Assembly: GCA_025403435.1 (NCBI GenBank)
Contig: CM046345.1
Span: 16,658,160 to 16,722,159 of the forward strand
Origin: Artocarpus heterophyllus
Taxonomy: Eukaryota; Streptophyta; Magnoliopsida; Rosales; Moraceae
Length of the DNA stretch: 64,000 nucleotides
Direction of reading: 5' to 3'
The notes under the pieces were generated by a model that had not been told where the DNA came from, did no database searches, and saw nothing but the letters and a program-made list of their open reading frames with translations. The position numbers and the translations under genes are program-made. Numbering within the stretch: the first letter of the stretch is position 1; each line of letters starts with the position of its first letter. Shown here one piece after another: positions 34,886 to 47,256 of the stretch.

Positions 34886-35155
34886 ACTAACACCTGGCTA
34901 GTTCAAATGTCAAGGGACTGTTCTGATTAAGCAAGTGACTCGAGTTCGAGTCCTGTTGAACGCAGCTATCAGTGTTGCGACATTCTTGTCGCTTATTAGT
35001 CAGATAAACCTCATAGAAGTTGAGGGACCTTATATATAAAGGGTTCGTGTCTCCCGTGGTGAGCTCTAGAAATCGAGGGATGTGGATATATATATATACT
35101 CTACGAAGAAAAAAGTTTAGGGGACTTGAATCCCCCTAATCTATGTTTACCTCCG
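34886..35155 (+). mobile_element. possible tRNA-derived SINE between the two X copies
   Basis: CTGGCTAGTTCAAATG at about 34896 could serve as a Pol III A box. GAGTTCGAGTCC at about 34938 closely matches the B-box consensus GGTTCGANTCC at plausible spacing. The tail is TA-rich. No target duplication could be defined, so this is tentative. Confidence 0.35.
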
Positions 35156-35157
35156 TC

Positions 35158-37110
35158 ACGAGCAAGACACCAACGAATTTGAATTTTAGAAATAAAAGAA
35201 CAAAAAAACAAGTGTGTTAAAAGTCAAGCCATCCAAATATGTCAATATATTGATTTCGATATATCTTTTGTTTGTTTTCTTTTTTCTTTTCGATTTGGGT
35301 GGTAAGAGGAGACCGACATTTCCCCTAAAGTTAAGTGCTGTTTAGAGCTGAGTCGTAACTTTTGACAGGGAACTGGCCCCATTTACACTCGATGTATCGA
35401 TATGTGGACTTGCTCTGTTATTGTTTTTTCGCTTTTCCTAAGAAACTGCCATTTGGCTTTTCCCAAGTTTTAAGGCAGCGTTGCTATTGTTATAATAATA
35501 TTCATATTCCGGTATCCTAATACTCTATTATACAAACTATAAGACATTTAATTTGGTAAAAAAAAGAAAAGAAAGCTATAAGACAATTTTGTATACAGAA
35601 TAAGAGGGGGTACACACCCCACCGGAGAGGGCAGAAAATATTACATACCTAATTTCTAAAAGGGTGCTGTGTTATGATTATTATAAGTTTTTGTTATGAT
35701 ATCGATGGTTCCGTTTTCTATATTCTATGTTGTCCGTGTCATTAACTTGCTTTTGCTAAGGTGAGGATATTTCGCTTTATTAATTTTGATATACTTTTTT
35801 TTTTTAAGGGTAAGATCATCTACATCTTAATGCGTCTGTAGTCAACCTGATTTTAGAGCATTCTAAATTATATCATGCATTAGTTCTTTTCTCTTTCTTT
35901 GTCAACTTAGAATGGGATAATTTGAACTCTATATATAGAGGTAGAGTTAAGTGTGAAATTACGATAGCAACCATAACGTTTTCTTTTCACTGAATTGGTT
36001 AGATTTGATATTGTTGTTTTAAACAGTTTTTAAAAAAAAAATGAAAACTTTTTTTGAAAACAAGTTTGGTAACTTCGTTTTTATTTTATTTTTCTAATTT
36101 ATATCATCTTTTTAAAATTATTAAAGCAAAAATTTGTTGTTTTTATCTTTTTATAACAAAAATCTTAAGTTATGGTTAGTACTAAAGTTAAGGACTACAA
36201 TAGATTAGGATGGTCTGATAAGCCGAGATCGCCATTAAGATCGGGTTGGTTAACCGAACTTGCTATTAGGGCGGTTCAATGAGTCAAACATGTTGTCGAG
36301 GTTGAACTTATAGATTGTACTTGTTGTTGGGGTCGAGCAGAACTCACCTATAAGGTCAACTCGTTGTCAAAGTTGGCTCAAACAAGTTGTTCAAGCCGTC
36401 AAATTTTGGCTAAAGTACCCAATACGCCGTAAAGGTCATACCAATAAGGCATATCCATCGTCGGGGCTGGGTGGTTGGGTTGGGTTGGTGAATCAGACTC
36501 CCTATCGCGCTAGAACAAGGACCAACTTGCAATCAAGGTCAGGCCTAATAACCCAACTTGCCATCAATGTCGACCCCTAATGACTAGACTTGCCAGCCAT
36601 TAAGGGGACCAGACTCGCTAATGATCGGGCCATAAGATTAGATTTTCCATTTGAGTCAAGCTGACATGTTGGAACCAACGCTAAAGTTGACTCAAACTCA
36701 TCTACATGGTTAGGTTGAAGGAGCAGACTTGTCGTTGGGATCAAACCAATGAGCCAGACATGCCATCTAGGTCGAGCTGAAGGACTAGACTCGCCATCGA
36801 GATTGAGCCGAACGCGCCAACAGTGATAGGCCCAAAGACTAGACTTGACGTCGTGTTCAAGCTAATGAGCAAGACACATAACTAGGTTCGGGCTAATTGG
36901 GTGGACTCACTAAATTGGACACGACGCTAAGGTCGTGCTAGCATAGCAGACTTGAGCCTTGCCCCTCGATTTAAAGTCGACCCAAAATTTGGCTCGTTTG
37001 TCCAATATTGTCTCCAACATCAAATTGTTAGTCCATCCTTGGCTCTAACCCTAGCATTTCAGTCTGATCTCAATGCTAAACATGATCTCTTATATAGATC
37101 CTCGATCCAA
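35158..37110 (+). repeat. repeat X, copy 3, including a degenerate minisatellite (36190-37110)
   Basis: This is the fullest copy. An ATATCGAT-type section (35158-35880) is followed by a T-rich section ending CAAAAATCTTAAGTTATGG. Then about 0.9 kb of degenerate units follows, period about 30 bases, of the form GTCGAGCT-AA-GGAC-AGACTCGCCAT. Inverted copy 1 at 4848-6420 has the same order. No protein coding is recognised. Confidence 0.72.
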
Positions 37111-38270
37111 TTCTATCCCTGACCCTAGCTTACTCCGATCTCAGACTCGGCCTTTTGGTTCAATCCTAGTCTATTTTTTTGTTTTAAAAAAGAAAAAACA
37201 AATAAGACTTACCAAAAATGTTTTTATGTTTTAAAAGGTAAAAGATAAACACAAGAGAAAATATTTATATTTTTTTGAACATCCACCATCTTCTACATGC
37301 TTCGCCATTCTCCGTTGTGATCCTTGTTGCTCCTCCTTGGGGATGTTGAGGATTTGCTAGTAGAAGATAATCTGATATTCAAGTCAAATAAACAATGTTG
37401 AAGATATTTTGAGAACATAAGGAAAAAAGAAATTTAGAGAAAGAAAGAGTAAAATTTGTTAGACCCAACATGTTGGACCCAACGTTAAGGTTGGCTCGAA
37501 CTCATCTACATAGTTGGGTCAAAGGAGCGGACTTATTGTTGGGTCAAGCTAGTGAGCCGGACTTGCCGTCTAGGTCGAGCTAAAGGACCGGACTCACCAT
37601 TGGGATTGAGCTGAACTCGTAAATAGGGTTAGGTCAAAATACCAAAAATGCCGTCAAGGTCAGGATAATAAGCAAGACACATTGTTGGGTTCGGGTTAAT
37701 AGGGCGGACTCACCAAGTGGGAGATGGTGCTAAGGTTGTGCCGGTATAGCAGACTTGAGCCTTACCCCTTGATCTGAAGTCAACCCCAACTTTGGCTCGT
37801 TAGTCCAATCTTGGCTCCAACATCAATTTGCTAGTCCATTCTTGGCTCTAACCCTAGCCCTTTAGGCAAATCTCAATGCTGAACATGATCCCTTATATCG
37901 ATCTCGACCTAGACCCTCGATCTAATCTTGTCCCTGACCTTAGCATGTTACTTTGATCTTAGACTCGGCCTTTTGGTTCGATCCTAGTCTATTTTAAAAA
38001 AGAAAAAACAAATAAGGCTTACCAAACATTTTTTTTTTTGTTTTAAAAAGGTAAAAGATGAAAACAAGAGAAAATGTTCATATTTTTCTGAACATCCATC
38101 ATCTTTTACATGCTTCACTATTCTTTGTTGTGATCGTTGTTACTCCTTCTAAAGGATGTCAAGGATTGACTGGCAAAAAACACTTTGATACTTAAGTCAA
38201 ACAAACAATGGTGAACATGGTTTGGAAATATGAGAAAAATGAAATTTAGAGAGTGAAAGAGTAAATTTTA
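36668..38270 (+). repeat. direct tandem duplication, units of about 0.8 kb
   Basis: Unit 1 (about 36668-37465) and unit 2 (about 37467-38270) both start CATGTTGGA-CCAACG and pass through the minisatellite. Both continue with CCTAGTCTATTTT, AAAAAGAAAAAACAAATAAG, AACATCCA-CATCTT and GATTTAGAGA-type text in the same order. They differ by many substitutions, so the duplication is old. Confidence 0.75.
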
Positions 38271-38814
38271 GACAAGAGAGAAAAAGCTTTTTTAAGATTT
38301 TATGTTCTATTTATACTTAACTGACCTTAATCAAATGATTACCTCAACAATTATCTGGTCTCCATATTTCTTTGTAATTGCTACAATTTCTTTGATGAAA
38401 TACGCGTGTAGAAGGACGCCAATTACGGCAAAGTGATTGCAAGTGCTTATGTTGCTGTTTCTACTTTTTTTTTGGGTAGAAAGTCGTTAATTTTTTATTT
38501 TTTTTTTGTCTAGGATTTTGAATATTCACCTAACCTTTTTTTTTATTATTGGTATTTCCAACTAAGGATATCGTGGATTGAACCAGGGAGATAGTGTTAG
38601 CATGTTTCCTTTATTAGTGAGTTCCTTTGTCCGTATGTTCTATATGTTTTACTTTGTTATAGAACAAAAGTGTCAAAAAAGCTTTAACTATCTTTGTTTC
38701 TAGTTTCTAATTATTGCTTCTTCTTTTTTTCCCATCTTTGACGAAAAATTTTAAGAATTTGTTCTTGACTTTGGTCCTTGTCACAATTACAACCTCTGAA
38801 AAATAACTTGCTCA
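38271..38814. other. AT-rich spacer
   Basis: T-rich runs and no recognisable feature. Confidence 0.4.
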
Positions 38815-39545
38815 TCCATCATTTGAACTTCAAAACCTCTTTTAAGCTTGGTCCATTTTTGTGAGAAAGAAGCAAAACCATTTTATTAAGGTAAATAAAA
38901 TATTTATAGCACGTCATTTACTGCAAATTCTCTAAAAATAATCATGTGCAAGCGCTTGTGTGCAGATTTTAATTGTTAATTTCTTAACTATTACAAAAAC
39001 ACAATGAAACAAGCTGTCAGTGCTGTTTTTTTTTCCATTTATGCCCTTTTATCATTCTTGGCTTTTATTAATCATTCTTGCTCATCCTTTATTTGAACTT
39101 CAAAACCTCTTTTAAGAACGGCGCATTTTGTGAGAAAGAAGCAAAACTACATTTTTTAAAGGTAAATAACATATTGATAGCATGTCATTTAATGCAATTT
39201 CTCTAAAAGTAATTATGTGCTAGCGTCTGTGGGCTGATTTTAATTGTTAATTTCTTAACTGTTACAAAAACACAATGAAACAAGCTGTTATGTTCTTTTT
39301 TTTTTTTTTTCCGTTTTATGCCCTTTATCATTCTTGGTTTTATCAATTATAGGCTATTTGACAAACTAAATTCTAACTCAAACAGTGTAAAGTTCTCACA
39401 TGCTACAATGTAAAACAAACTGTTGTGTTCTTTTTTCTTTTTTTTTTCCGTTTTATGTCCTTTATCATTCTTGGTTTTACTAATTATAGACTATTTGACA
39501 AACTAAGTTTCAACTCAAACAGTGTAAAATTTTTACACGCTATAA
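38815..39545 (+). repeat. local tandem repeat, two units of about 265 bp plus a partial third
   Basis: Units start near 38815 and 39082 (TTTGAACTTCAAAACCTCTT) and share AACACAATGAAACAAGCTGT and ATCATTCTTGG. A partial third unit, about 39352-39540, repeats the ATCATTCTTGGTTTTA end and a GGCTATTTGACAAACTAA block. Confidence 0.75.
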
Positions 39546-40010
39546 TATAAAATAAAAATATTTGTAATATAAAACTCTTATATTTTATAATATTACTTTT
39601 ACTTACAATTTTGCTTCGCAGGCATCCTATTAGTTGTAATGTTAGCACCAAACGTTGTTGACCTTCTTTTTCTCATTTTCACGGTCTTTCTTTTTTGTTT
39701 TTATTATGCCCGGTTATCCCAATTTTTCTTTGTTTACTTTTTTCATTTCTCTCACTTAAAAGTCCCTTTTTTAAAATGTATTAGCACGCGCGTCTTTTGT
39801 TGTAAATTCATTAGAGGATCCTTCAAAATAGATATGTTACCTGGAGGATAATTGGAATCCAATACACATGACAATTACCAAACTAACATAGCCTATGAGA
39901 AAAACTAATTTGTGTATCTACAAAAAGCAGCCCGATCTAAGAAAAACAAATATTAACGGATGACAACGTACTAAAAATTTGTCAAAAAAATTTTTGAAGC
40001 ATAAAAACGT
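39546..40010. other. spacer, no gene recognised
   Basis: The frame at 39639-39851 is T-rich and hydrophobic by composition only. Confidence 0.4.
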
Positions 40011-40018
40011 CTCTCGAA

Positions 40019-40821
40019 TAGAGATGCAACAATAGGCCGGGACTCGTGGGCTGGCACAGACCCGTCCTGATATAGTGATAGGTTGAGTCAGCATGGCCTG
40101 TCATTGTTCAAGGCACGGCCCAGCCCATAAATATTGGTGGGCTGGGTTGGGCCAAAATATATCGGCTCATGGGCTGGGCCAGGTTTAGGTCGGGCCAGGC
40201 TGGCACGTTTAGACACATCATGGGCCAGCTCATCCCGGCCCGCGTGAGGCCCATAATGGTCCAGCCCATCGAAGGCCCATTGTGGTCTAATTTCATTTAT
40301 AATGTTTTATTTTTGTTTTTTTAGTAATTTTGTAAGCATTTTATGTATAATTATCTTAACTATACTCTTTTTTCTTTACCAAGGTTTTGTCTTATTAGGT
40401 TTTCCTTGGAAATGTTTTTAATGAGGCAATCATAAATAAAATATTCCTTTTCATATTTTCATTGACTATTCAAACTTTTATATTTGTTAATTTGTTTAAA
40501 AATTAAAAAATTAAAAAATTAAAAATTAAAAATTGCATGCGTAGATGGGCTAGCCCATCTAAACCCATGATAAACTAAAATGGGCCTACTCATCCTAACT
40601 CGTAGGTGGGCTCAAATGGGCCAGCCCTTCAAGGCCCGCAACACAACCTAGCCTAGCCCGGCCCACGGCACGGCTCAACCCGACCAACGTAAATTGGCCC
40701 GTGGCGTGGGGTTGGGCCGAGGTATAATATGGGCTCGGCCCACAAAATTTCTAGCCCACGACCAGCGTGCGTAAGGAGAATGGGCCGGGCCGAGTCAGGC
40801 TGGCCCGTTCTTGCATCTCTA
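40019..40821. mobile_element. non-autonomous hAT-like element, second family (803 bp)
   Basis: The ends are TAGAGATGCAA on the left and TTGCATCTCTA on the right, with GGCCGGG/CCCGGCC-type subterminal motifs. Flanks CTCTCGAA (40011-40018) and CTCTAGAA (40822-40829) are an 8-bp target duplication with one mismatch. The GGGCTGGCC-rich ends surround an AT-rich core and there is no transposase. The frame at 40108-40296 is spurious. Confidence 0.85.
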
Positions 40822-41353
40822 CTCTAGAAGAACAAAAAAAATAGAATTTATTAATGGCCTAAGCATGATAAAAGGATAAGAATTTCTCATGCTTTTCAAC
40901 ATTACCATTCTGTACCAATCTATATATATATATATGTATTAGAATTTGAACCACAAAGAAAGTCTCTGGAAGAATAAAAAGAAAATGGAATCCTACATTT
41001 TATAGATTATACAAGGCTGAATATTTCCAGTTAGATCAAGTATACGTTAGTTATTAAAAAACACTCAACATAGTTTGAATATACATCTTCCTTAGTATGG
41101 CCCCAGTCCCCCAACAAGCCTAAGGCGGAAAACCTGTAATAGTATAGGTTCTTAAGAATTGTCCTTAAAAATATCAATCAAGATTTTAAATGTATAAAGA
41201 ACTGTAGAATTTAAAAAAATTTTATATCAGAGTATTTTTCAAAAAAGAAGTTTGACACGCTACATGCATAAATTAATCAGATCTTACTAATCTTGCTTGC
41301 TGAAGAGCTTCTGCAATTGATGAAGAAAAAAACGTTCTAGAAAGAGCCTCAAC

Positions 41354-42188
41354 TAGGGCTGTACAAAAACCACCCCGCACCCGCCAACCGCCCACACCCG
41401 CGCCGGCCCATCTCGAAAAAAGTGGGTTTACGTTAGCAACCCATTAGCAGGCGGGTTAAACCCGGCCACCAATATATTTAGATGGGCGGGTTTGGTTTTA
41501 AGTTTTTGAGGGCGGGTTCAACCCGAACCCGCCCGCCTATATATTTAAAAAAAACTTATCATTTATTTGATTTTGTTCTTATTTTAGAGATGATTAAACA
41601 ATCCAACACTCTAAGCACGGGCTCAGCTACCTCTTGACATATTGGAAACTAGAAATTCTCCTATTATTTTGTGAAGTGATCAAAATTCAAATCAAGTAAG
41701 TTAGTAGAGAAAGGCCCTAAAAAGAAAAAGAACACTTGACTTTGTTCATCATTTCATTTGTAGCATTCTATTATTTTCGAACCCAATGAATAGGCTTTAA
41801 TCTTTATGGACTCTTGACTTTGTTCATCACTTCATCTATAGTTGATGTTTCTTGTCACAATGAATGATTATGTTTGTTAATTTGTACTTTTGAATATAGT
41901 CACTGTCTTTAGGCATCAAACTTGCTTGTTGTTGAGAATGCTTTATGTATTATCATCTTATATTTTTTACAAATTTTCTTCACTCTTAAAAAAAAAGGTC
42001 CAAAAAATTACATTGGGTAATAGCATAGGTCTAAACCTCCTCAACCCGCTCGCAACCACCCAAAACCAAACCGAAACCACCCGCCATGTGGTGGGCGGTT
42101 TGTGGGTTGGTTAATCGCCAACCCGTCGTCCAAAAAAACCGCACCGCACCCGCCCAAAAACCATCAAACTGCCCGCTGTTCACCCCTA
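41354..42188. mobile_element. non-autonomous hAT-like element, copy 2 (835 bp), inside the old copia LTR
   Basis: It has the same termini and GGCGGG-rich ends as 25937-26743. Its target duplication GCCTCAAC is perfect (41346-41353 and 42189-42196). The empty site is visible in the sister LTRs near 43477 and 51139, which confirms the boundaries. The frames at 41890-42332 are spurious. Confidence 0.92.
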
Positions 42189-43315
42189 GCCTCAACCAAC
42201 TGGTCTTCTTTGCTATTCTTTATCCACGATCGGAGTGCATGTGGGCACACATCGTACAGCTCTTCCCCGGTCACTCTCCTTCCAACCAATCGAGAAAACC
42301 TAGAACTAAGGTTCGTGATTTATGAACAATAGCTCTCAAAGAGTTTCAGAGACTCACAGGCTAGAGTGCTCACTCTTAATTTCTTAACTAATCTAAATAA
42401 CTTATGAGTCTCACTCCTTATTTATAGAGGTTGGGCGAAGAGATTAGTCCTAATCATATAAGGCCTTAAAAATTCAAATCAGGATAATATCATATAAAAA
42501 TTACGTCTAAAAAAGTGTGATTAAAAATCGTTTGGTCGGTAGGCCAAACTGGCAGATCGGCCTGCCGAACTTACTCCATCGATAGGTCAAACACGAAGAT
42601 CGGTCTGCCGAACTTACGATAAATGATCTTTGCGAATCTTTTATTTTTCACTCAAGATTCTTAGGATAGAGCCTTAGTTTTAAGTCCAATAACCTAATAG
42701 AGAAGTTATCTGATTAAAATAGTCATATCTGAATAATCTCTAGGAAAAAAATATTCCCGATAATTCAACAAGTTTATCTTGAATTAATTTACATAAAATT
42801 AATTTAATCGATAAACAAACATGAATTATTTGATCATTTTGAATTTCAACTAATCTGATAATTTAACATAAGTCACCAATTTATTGAAAAAGCACACCGT
42901 ATAGTTATATGATTTATTATGAGCTAGCAAAGGGGACCTGATGGGATCTATATAGTTCAAGCTCCCAATAATTATGAAACCCAATATCCAAGATATACAT
43001 TTTATAATTATCAACTCTAACACCATTGCACTAAAAGCTTAGAGCTGCACTCTCGAACTACATAGAATTATGAAGCCCGAGTAGCTAAGTCTTCATGGCA
43101 TATCATAATATATCATATCCTTATAGGATTATCTATAATCGACTTAAGGATAAATTCTATCATACATTCCCGATTATTTTTATCTGACATTCTTTTATCT
43201 TACCATTAGAAACTTAACATCTAAAGATAGTATACCATTCGGTTACACCTGTGTATCTAAATGGTTCAGCACTCTAGATTTCTAATTACAGGATAATACA
43301 TATAAGAGGATATCA

Positions 43316-45341
43316 TGTTGGAAAAATAGTATGCAGTAGAATTTTAAAAATTTATATCAGAGTATTTTTCAAAACACAAGTTTGACACGTTATATGCATA
43401 AATTAACCAAATCTTACTAACCTTTGTATGTCGAAGAACTCCCGCAATCTATGAAGAAAAGTAACGTTCTAGAAGAGCGTCAACCAACTGGTCTTCTTTG
43501 CTATTCTCTATCCACGATCGGAGTGAGTGTGGGCTTCCACGTACAGCTCTTCCACGAGGTGACTCTCCTTCCAACCAATCGAGAGAACCCAAACCTAGTG
43601 TTCATGATTTGTGAACAAGAGCTCTCAGGGAGTTTTCAGATTCTCACTAGCAGAGTATCACTCGTAATCCCTCAACTGATCTTAGTAACTCTTAAGACTT
43701 ACTCCCTATTTATAAAGGTTGGGTCCAGGGTCAGTCCTTATCACATTAGGTCTCAAAAATTTAAATCAGAATCAAAATCGAATCAATATCTGATAAGATC
43801 CGTGTAAAAATGCATGATCTTATCCCTCACTCATCGGCAGGCCGAATAGCCTCTATCGGCAAGCTGAACATGAGGATCAACATGTCGAACTATCGATTAA
43901 AATCTCAACGAATCTTTTATTTTCCACCTGAGATTCCAAAGGATAAAGTCTCAGTTTTAATTCAAATAACCCAATAGAAAAGTTATCTGATTAAAACAAC
44001 TTTATCAAGATAATCTCTAGGAAAATAAATGAATTTCAAATAATTCTACAAGTTTATCTTGATCTAATTTATTCAAAATTAAATCAACCGATAAACAGAC
44101 AAGAATTATCCGATTCCAATAATTCAACAAGTTTATCTTGAATTAATTTTTTATCACAAAATTAATCCAATCGATAAACAGACATGAATTATTTAAAACT
44201 TCCAAATTTCAACCAATCTAATAAATCCGACATAAGTCACCAATTATTGAAAAAGCACGCCGTATCGTTACAGGATTTTGTGAGCTAGCAAAGGGGACCA
44301 AATGGACCTATATAGTTCAAGCTCCCAATAATTATGAAACGCAATATCCCAGATATACATTTCATAATTATCAACTCCAATGCTACTCCACTAAAAGCTT
44401 GGAGCTACACTCTCGAACTACATAGAATTACGAAGCCCGTATAGCTAAGTCTCTGTGACATATCATAGTGTATCGTATCCCCATAGGATTATCCATAATC
44501 GACTTAAGGACAAGTTCTGTCTTACCTTCTCGATTATTTTTATCTTACGTTCTATTATCTCACCATCGGAAAACTTACCATCCAAAGACGGTATACCATT
44601 CGGTTATACCATTCGGTTACACCTATGTATCCAAATGGTTGAGCGCACTAGTTTTCAAATTACAGGATAACGCATATAAGAAGATATTTCTACTCCTAAA
44701 GAGGAGTTATAGATTTCATATCTATGAATAACAAGTCTACGTTATTAAGAGTCATGCCTCCAACGTATCGACATGCATACCACTATTAAGATGTGGGTGT
44801 CACCATTTGATACATCAAAAGACATAAGTCAAGACAACGGGCCCACTATTCATTTCAAGATTAAGATACAATACAAATGTTTGTCCAAAGTGAATCGATT
44901 TGCCGAGACTAAATTATTAATCAAAATCGATTTACTTTATGTCCCGATCCAACTCATCGTCACCTATGACAACGTGCCAATGTTTCTATTCATGGAGTCC
45001 ACCTCTGATGGTCAAGACAAACCATCTCCCAATAGGGATATAGACAACATAACAATCTTTATATGAATAAAGCGCCCAACTTTATTCCCTCGATTGCGGA
45101 TCTTATGATTTAGACCGTCATCTTAAGAATCCTGTCTTCTGCATAATCTATCCATCATATGCTCAATTCTTAAAGGTTTAGACTGACAGTCTCAGACTAT
45201 TATTTGCTTAACATACATTCAACAAATGTGAACGTAAAGAGGACAAGATTTGGTATATAAATAATGAATAAATTATTTATTGATAAAAATGTCTCTAAAA
45301 ACATATTACATTTTTACTCCTTAGGGCATATATGTCTAACA
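43316..45341 (-). repeat. 3' LTR of the copia element (2026 bp)
   Basis: On the minus strand it starts TGTTAGACATATATGCCC at 45341 and ends TATTTTTCCAACA at 43316. It contains a short palindrome cluster at 43833-43890. The frames at 43424-43807, 44455-44731 and 44773-45066 are LTR sequence. Confidence 0.9.
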
Positions 45342-45352
45342 ATCTCCCACTT
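45342..45352 (-). other. polypurine tract of the copia element
   Basis: AAGTGGGAGAT abuts the 3' LTR start on the minus strand. Confidence 0.75.
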
Positions 45353-45874
45353 GCACTAAGTGAGTAAATATAGCAAATCTCGCATCCCCATAGCTTCCAC
45401 ATGTCTCTCGAAGACTCTCCTGGTCAGTGTCTTTGTAAATGAATCAGCTAAATTGTCCTCTAAAGCAATCTTGCACCACGTGACATGCCCGCCCTCAACG
45501 AAGTCCTTTATCACATGATACTTCTGATCAATATACTTACTCTTCTTGTGAAATCTTGGTTCCTTAGCATTAGCTACCGCCGCACTGTTATCAGAGTACA
45601 GTGATACCGTTTTACCCATACCAGGAACTACCTCAAGATCCCCAAGGAACTTGCGGAGCCATATTGCTTCTTTCAAAGCATCACTAGCTGCCACATACTC
45701 GGCCTCCATCGTTGAATCTAAAGTGCAATCTTGCTTCACACTTCTCCAACTGATGGCATCGCCGCCTAGAATAAACACAAAACCCAAAGTCAATTTCTTG
45801 TAATCCAGGCAGGATTGAAAATTCGAGTCAGTATTTCTTAGAGGAGTCAAGTCCTCACCCGAATATACAAGCAT
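45353..45874 (-). pseudogene. copia RNase H
   Basis: It contains GFVFILGGDAISWRSVKQD, DSTMEAEYVAASDALKEAIW, LYSDNSAAVANAKEP and KKSKYIDQKYHVIKDFVEGG, then EDNLADSFTKTLTRRVF, the full C-terminal part of a copia RNase H. This part is open, but its N-terminal end and the preceding RT are separated by stops and frameshifts. Confidence 0.9.
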
Positions 45875-47139
45875 ATACCCTCGAGTCCTTCACAGGTACT
45901 TGAAAATATGCTTAACCGTAACCCAATGGTTCGGTCCTGGATCTGCCTGAAATCGACTTACAATCCTAATCGTATAACAAATATCCGGTCGTGTGCAAAG
46001 TATGGCATACATGAGACTACCCACTGCCAAAGCATAAGGCACATTCTTTATGTATTATCTTTCTTCCTCAGACTTTGGAGAGTCTTTCTTACAAAAACTA
46101 ATTCCAGACCTAGATGGTTGCCCACCTTTCTTAGAATCATGCATTGCATACCTCCTGAGAATTTTATCTATGTAGCTGGCCTAGGACAAAGCTATCATTT
46201 TGTTCTTCCTATCCTGAAAGATCTAGATACCGAGAACAAAATTAGCCTCACCCAAGTCCTTCATGTCAAACTGCCTGGTCAACCATAATTTGACTGATGA
46301 CAATGCCCCAATGTTATTGTCAATGAGCAAAATGTCATCTACATAGAGCAGTAGAAAAACCACCTTCCCATCCGTAATGTGTTTGTAAACACATGGTTTA
46401 TCCATATTTTGTGAAAACCTATAAGTCTTGATCACCTGATCAAATCTTATCTTACATTCCAAGAACGGGAATCCTGCTTAAGTCCATAAATTGACTTTAG
46501 CAGCTCACAAACCTTACCCTCTTGACCCTTGACCTTGAACCCGTTTGGTTGTTCCATATAAATGGACTCATCAAGATAGCCATTTAGAAAAGCCGTCTTG
46601 ACATCCATCTGCCAATTCTCGTAGTCGAGAGCGACAGCTATGGACAAGAGAATCTGGATGGACTTAAGCATAGCTATAGGTGAAAAGGTTTCCTCATAAT
46701 TGATTCCTTTCTTTTGCGTATATCCCTTAGCTACCAGTCCAGCTTTAAAGGTTTAGACCTTTCCATCCATTCCTCTTTTCCTCTTGTAGATCCACTTACA
46801 CCTTATGGGTTTTACCCCTTCGAAAAGATCCACAAGCTTCCAGACCTCATTAGTCTCCATAGACTTCATCTCTATGTTCATGGCCTTTGTATAGAGTTTT
46901 GAATTAACATCCTCCATAGCCTCCGCGTAAGTGTAAGGATCCCTATCATGTTTATCCGATTCAACCAAGAAGGCCTCCCCATTGAACATATACCTCTCGG
47001 GTTGACGCCCGATCCTCCCACTACGCCGAGGCCCCATAGGTTGTTGTTCAGGTTCGTTTGGTTTTTCTACACTGATAGAAATGGTTTCATTCGAAACCTC
47101 CGGAGTGATCGGATCACTCCTTAACTCCTCAAGCACCAC
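45875..47139 (-). pseudogene. copia reverse transcriptase, broken
   Basis: In minus-strand order: a linker rich in Glu/Pro (RRSGRIGRQPERY), the RT start (AMNIEMKSMETNEVWKLVDL, CKWIYKRK), then a frame break. DYENWQMDVKTAFLNGYLD and EQPNGFKVKGQ follow, with SIYGLKQDSRSWN and the catalytic YVDDILLIDNN at about 46334-46345, then another break. It carries several frameshifts. Confidence 0.88.
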
Positions 47140-47256
47140 TTTGCTTTAAGGTTTAAAGTCGTCCATGTAACTCTCCTCGAGGAATGTTGCATTAGTTGAA
47201 ACCACGACTTTATTTTCCTTTAGGTTATAGAAATAACCCCCTTTAGTCCCTTTTGA

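Noticed and set aside
34930..34960. Possible tRNA gene because of the GTTCGAGTCC string
   Set aside because: No acceptor stem or anticodon arm can be formed around it; at most a tRNA-derived SINE.
39352..39545. Considered a separate MITE because of a GCTATTTGACAAAC start
   Set aside because: No inverted end or target duplication found; it is better explained as the partial third unit of the local tandem repeat.
43424..43807. 127-codon plus-strand frame
   Set aside because: Entirely inside the copia 3' LTR, and its start continues in the sister LTRs with altered frame; not a gene.
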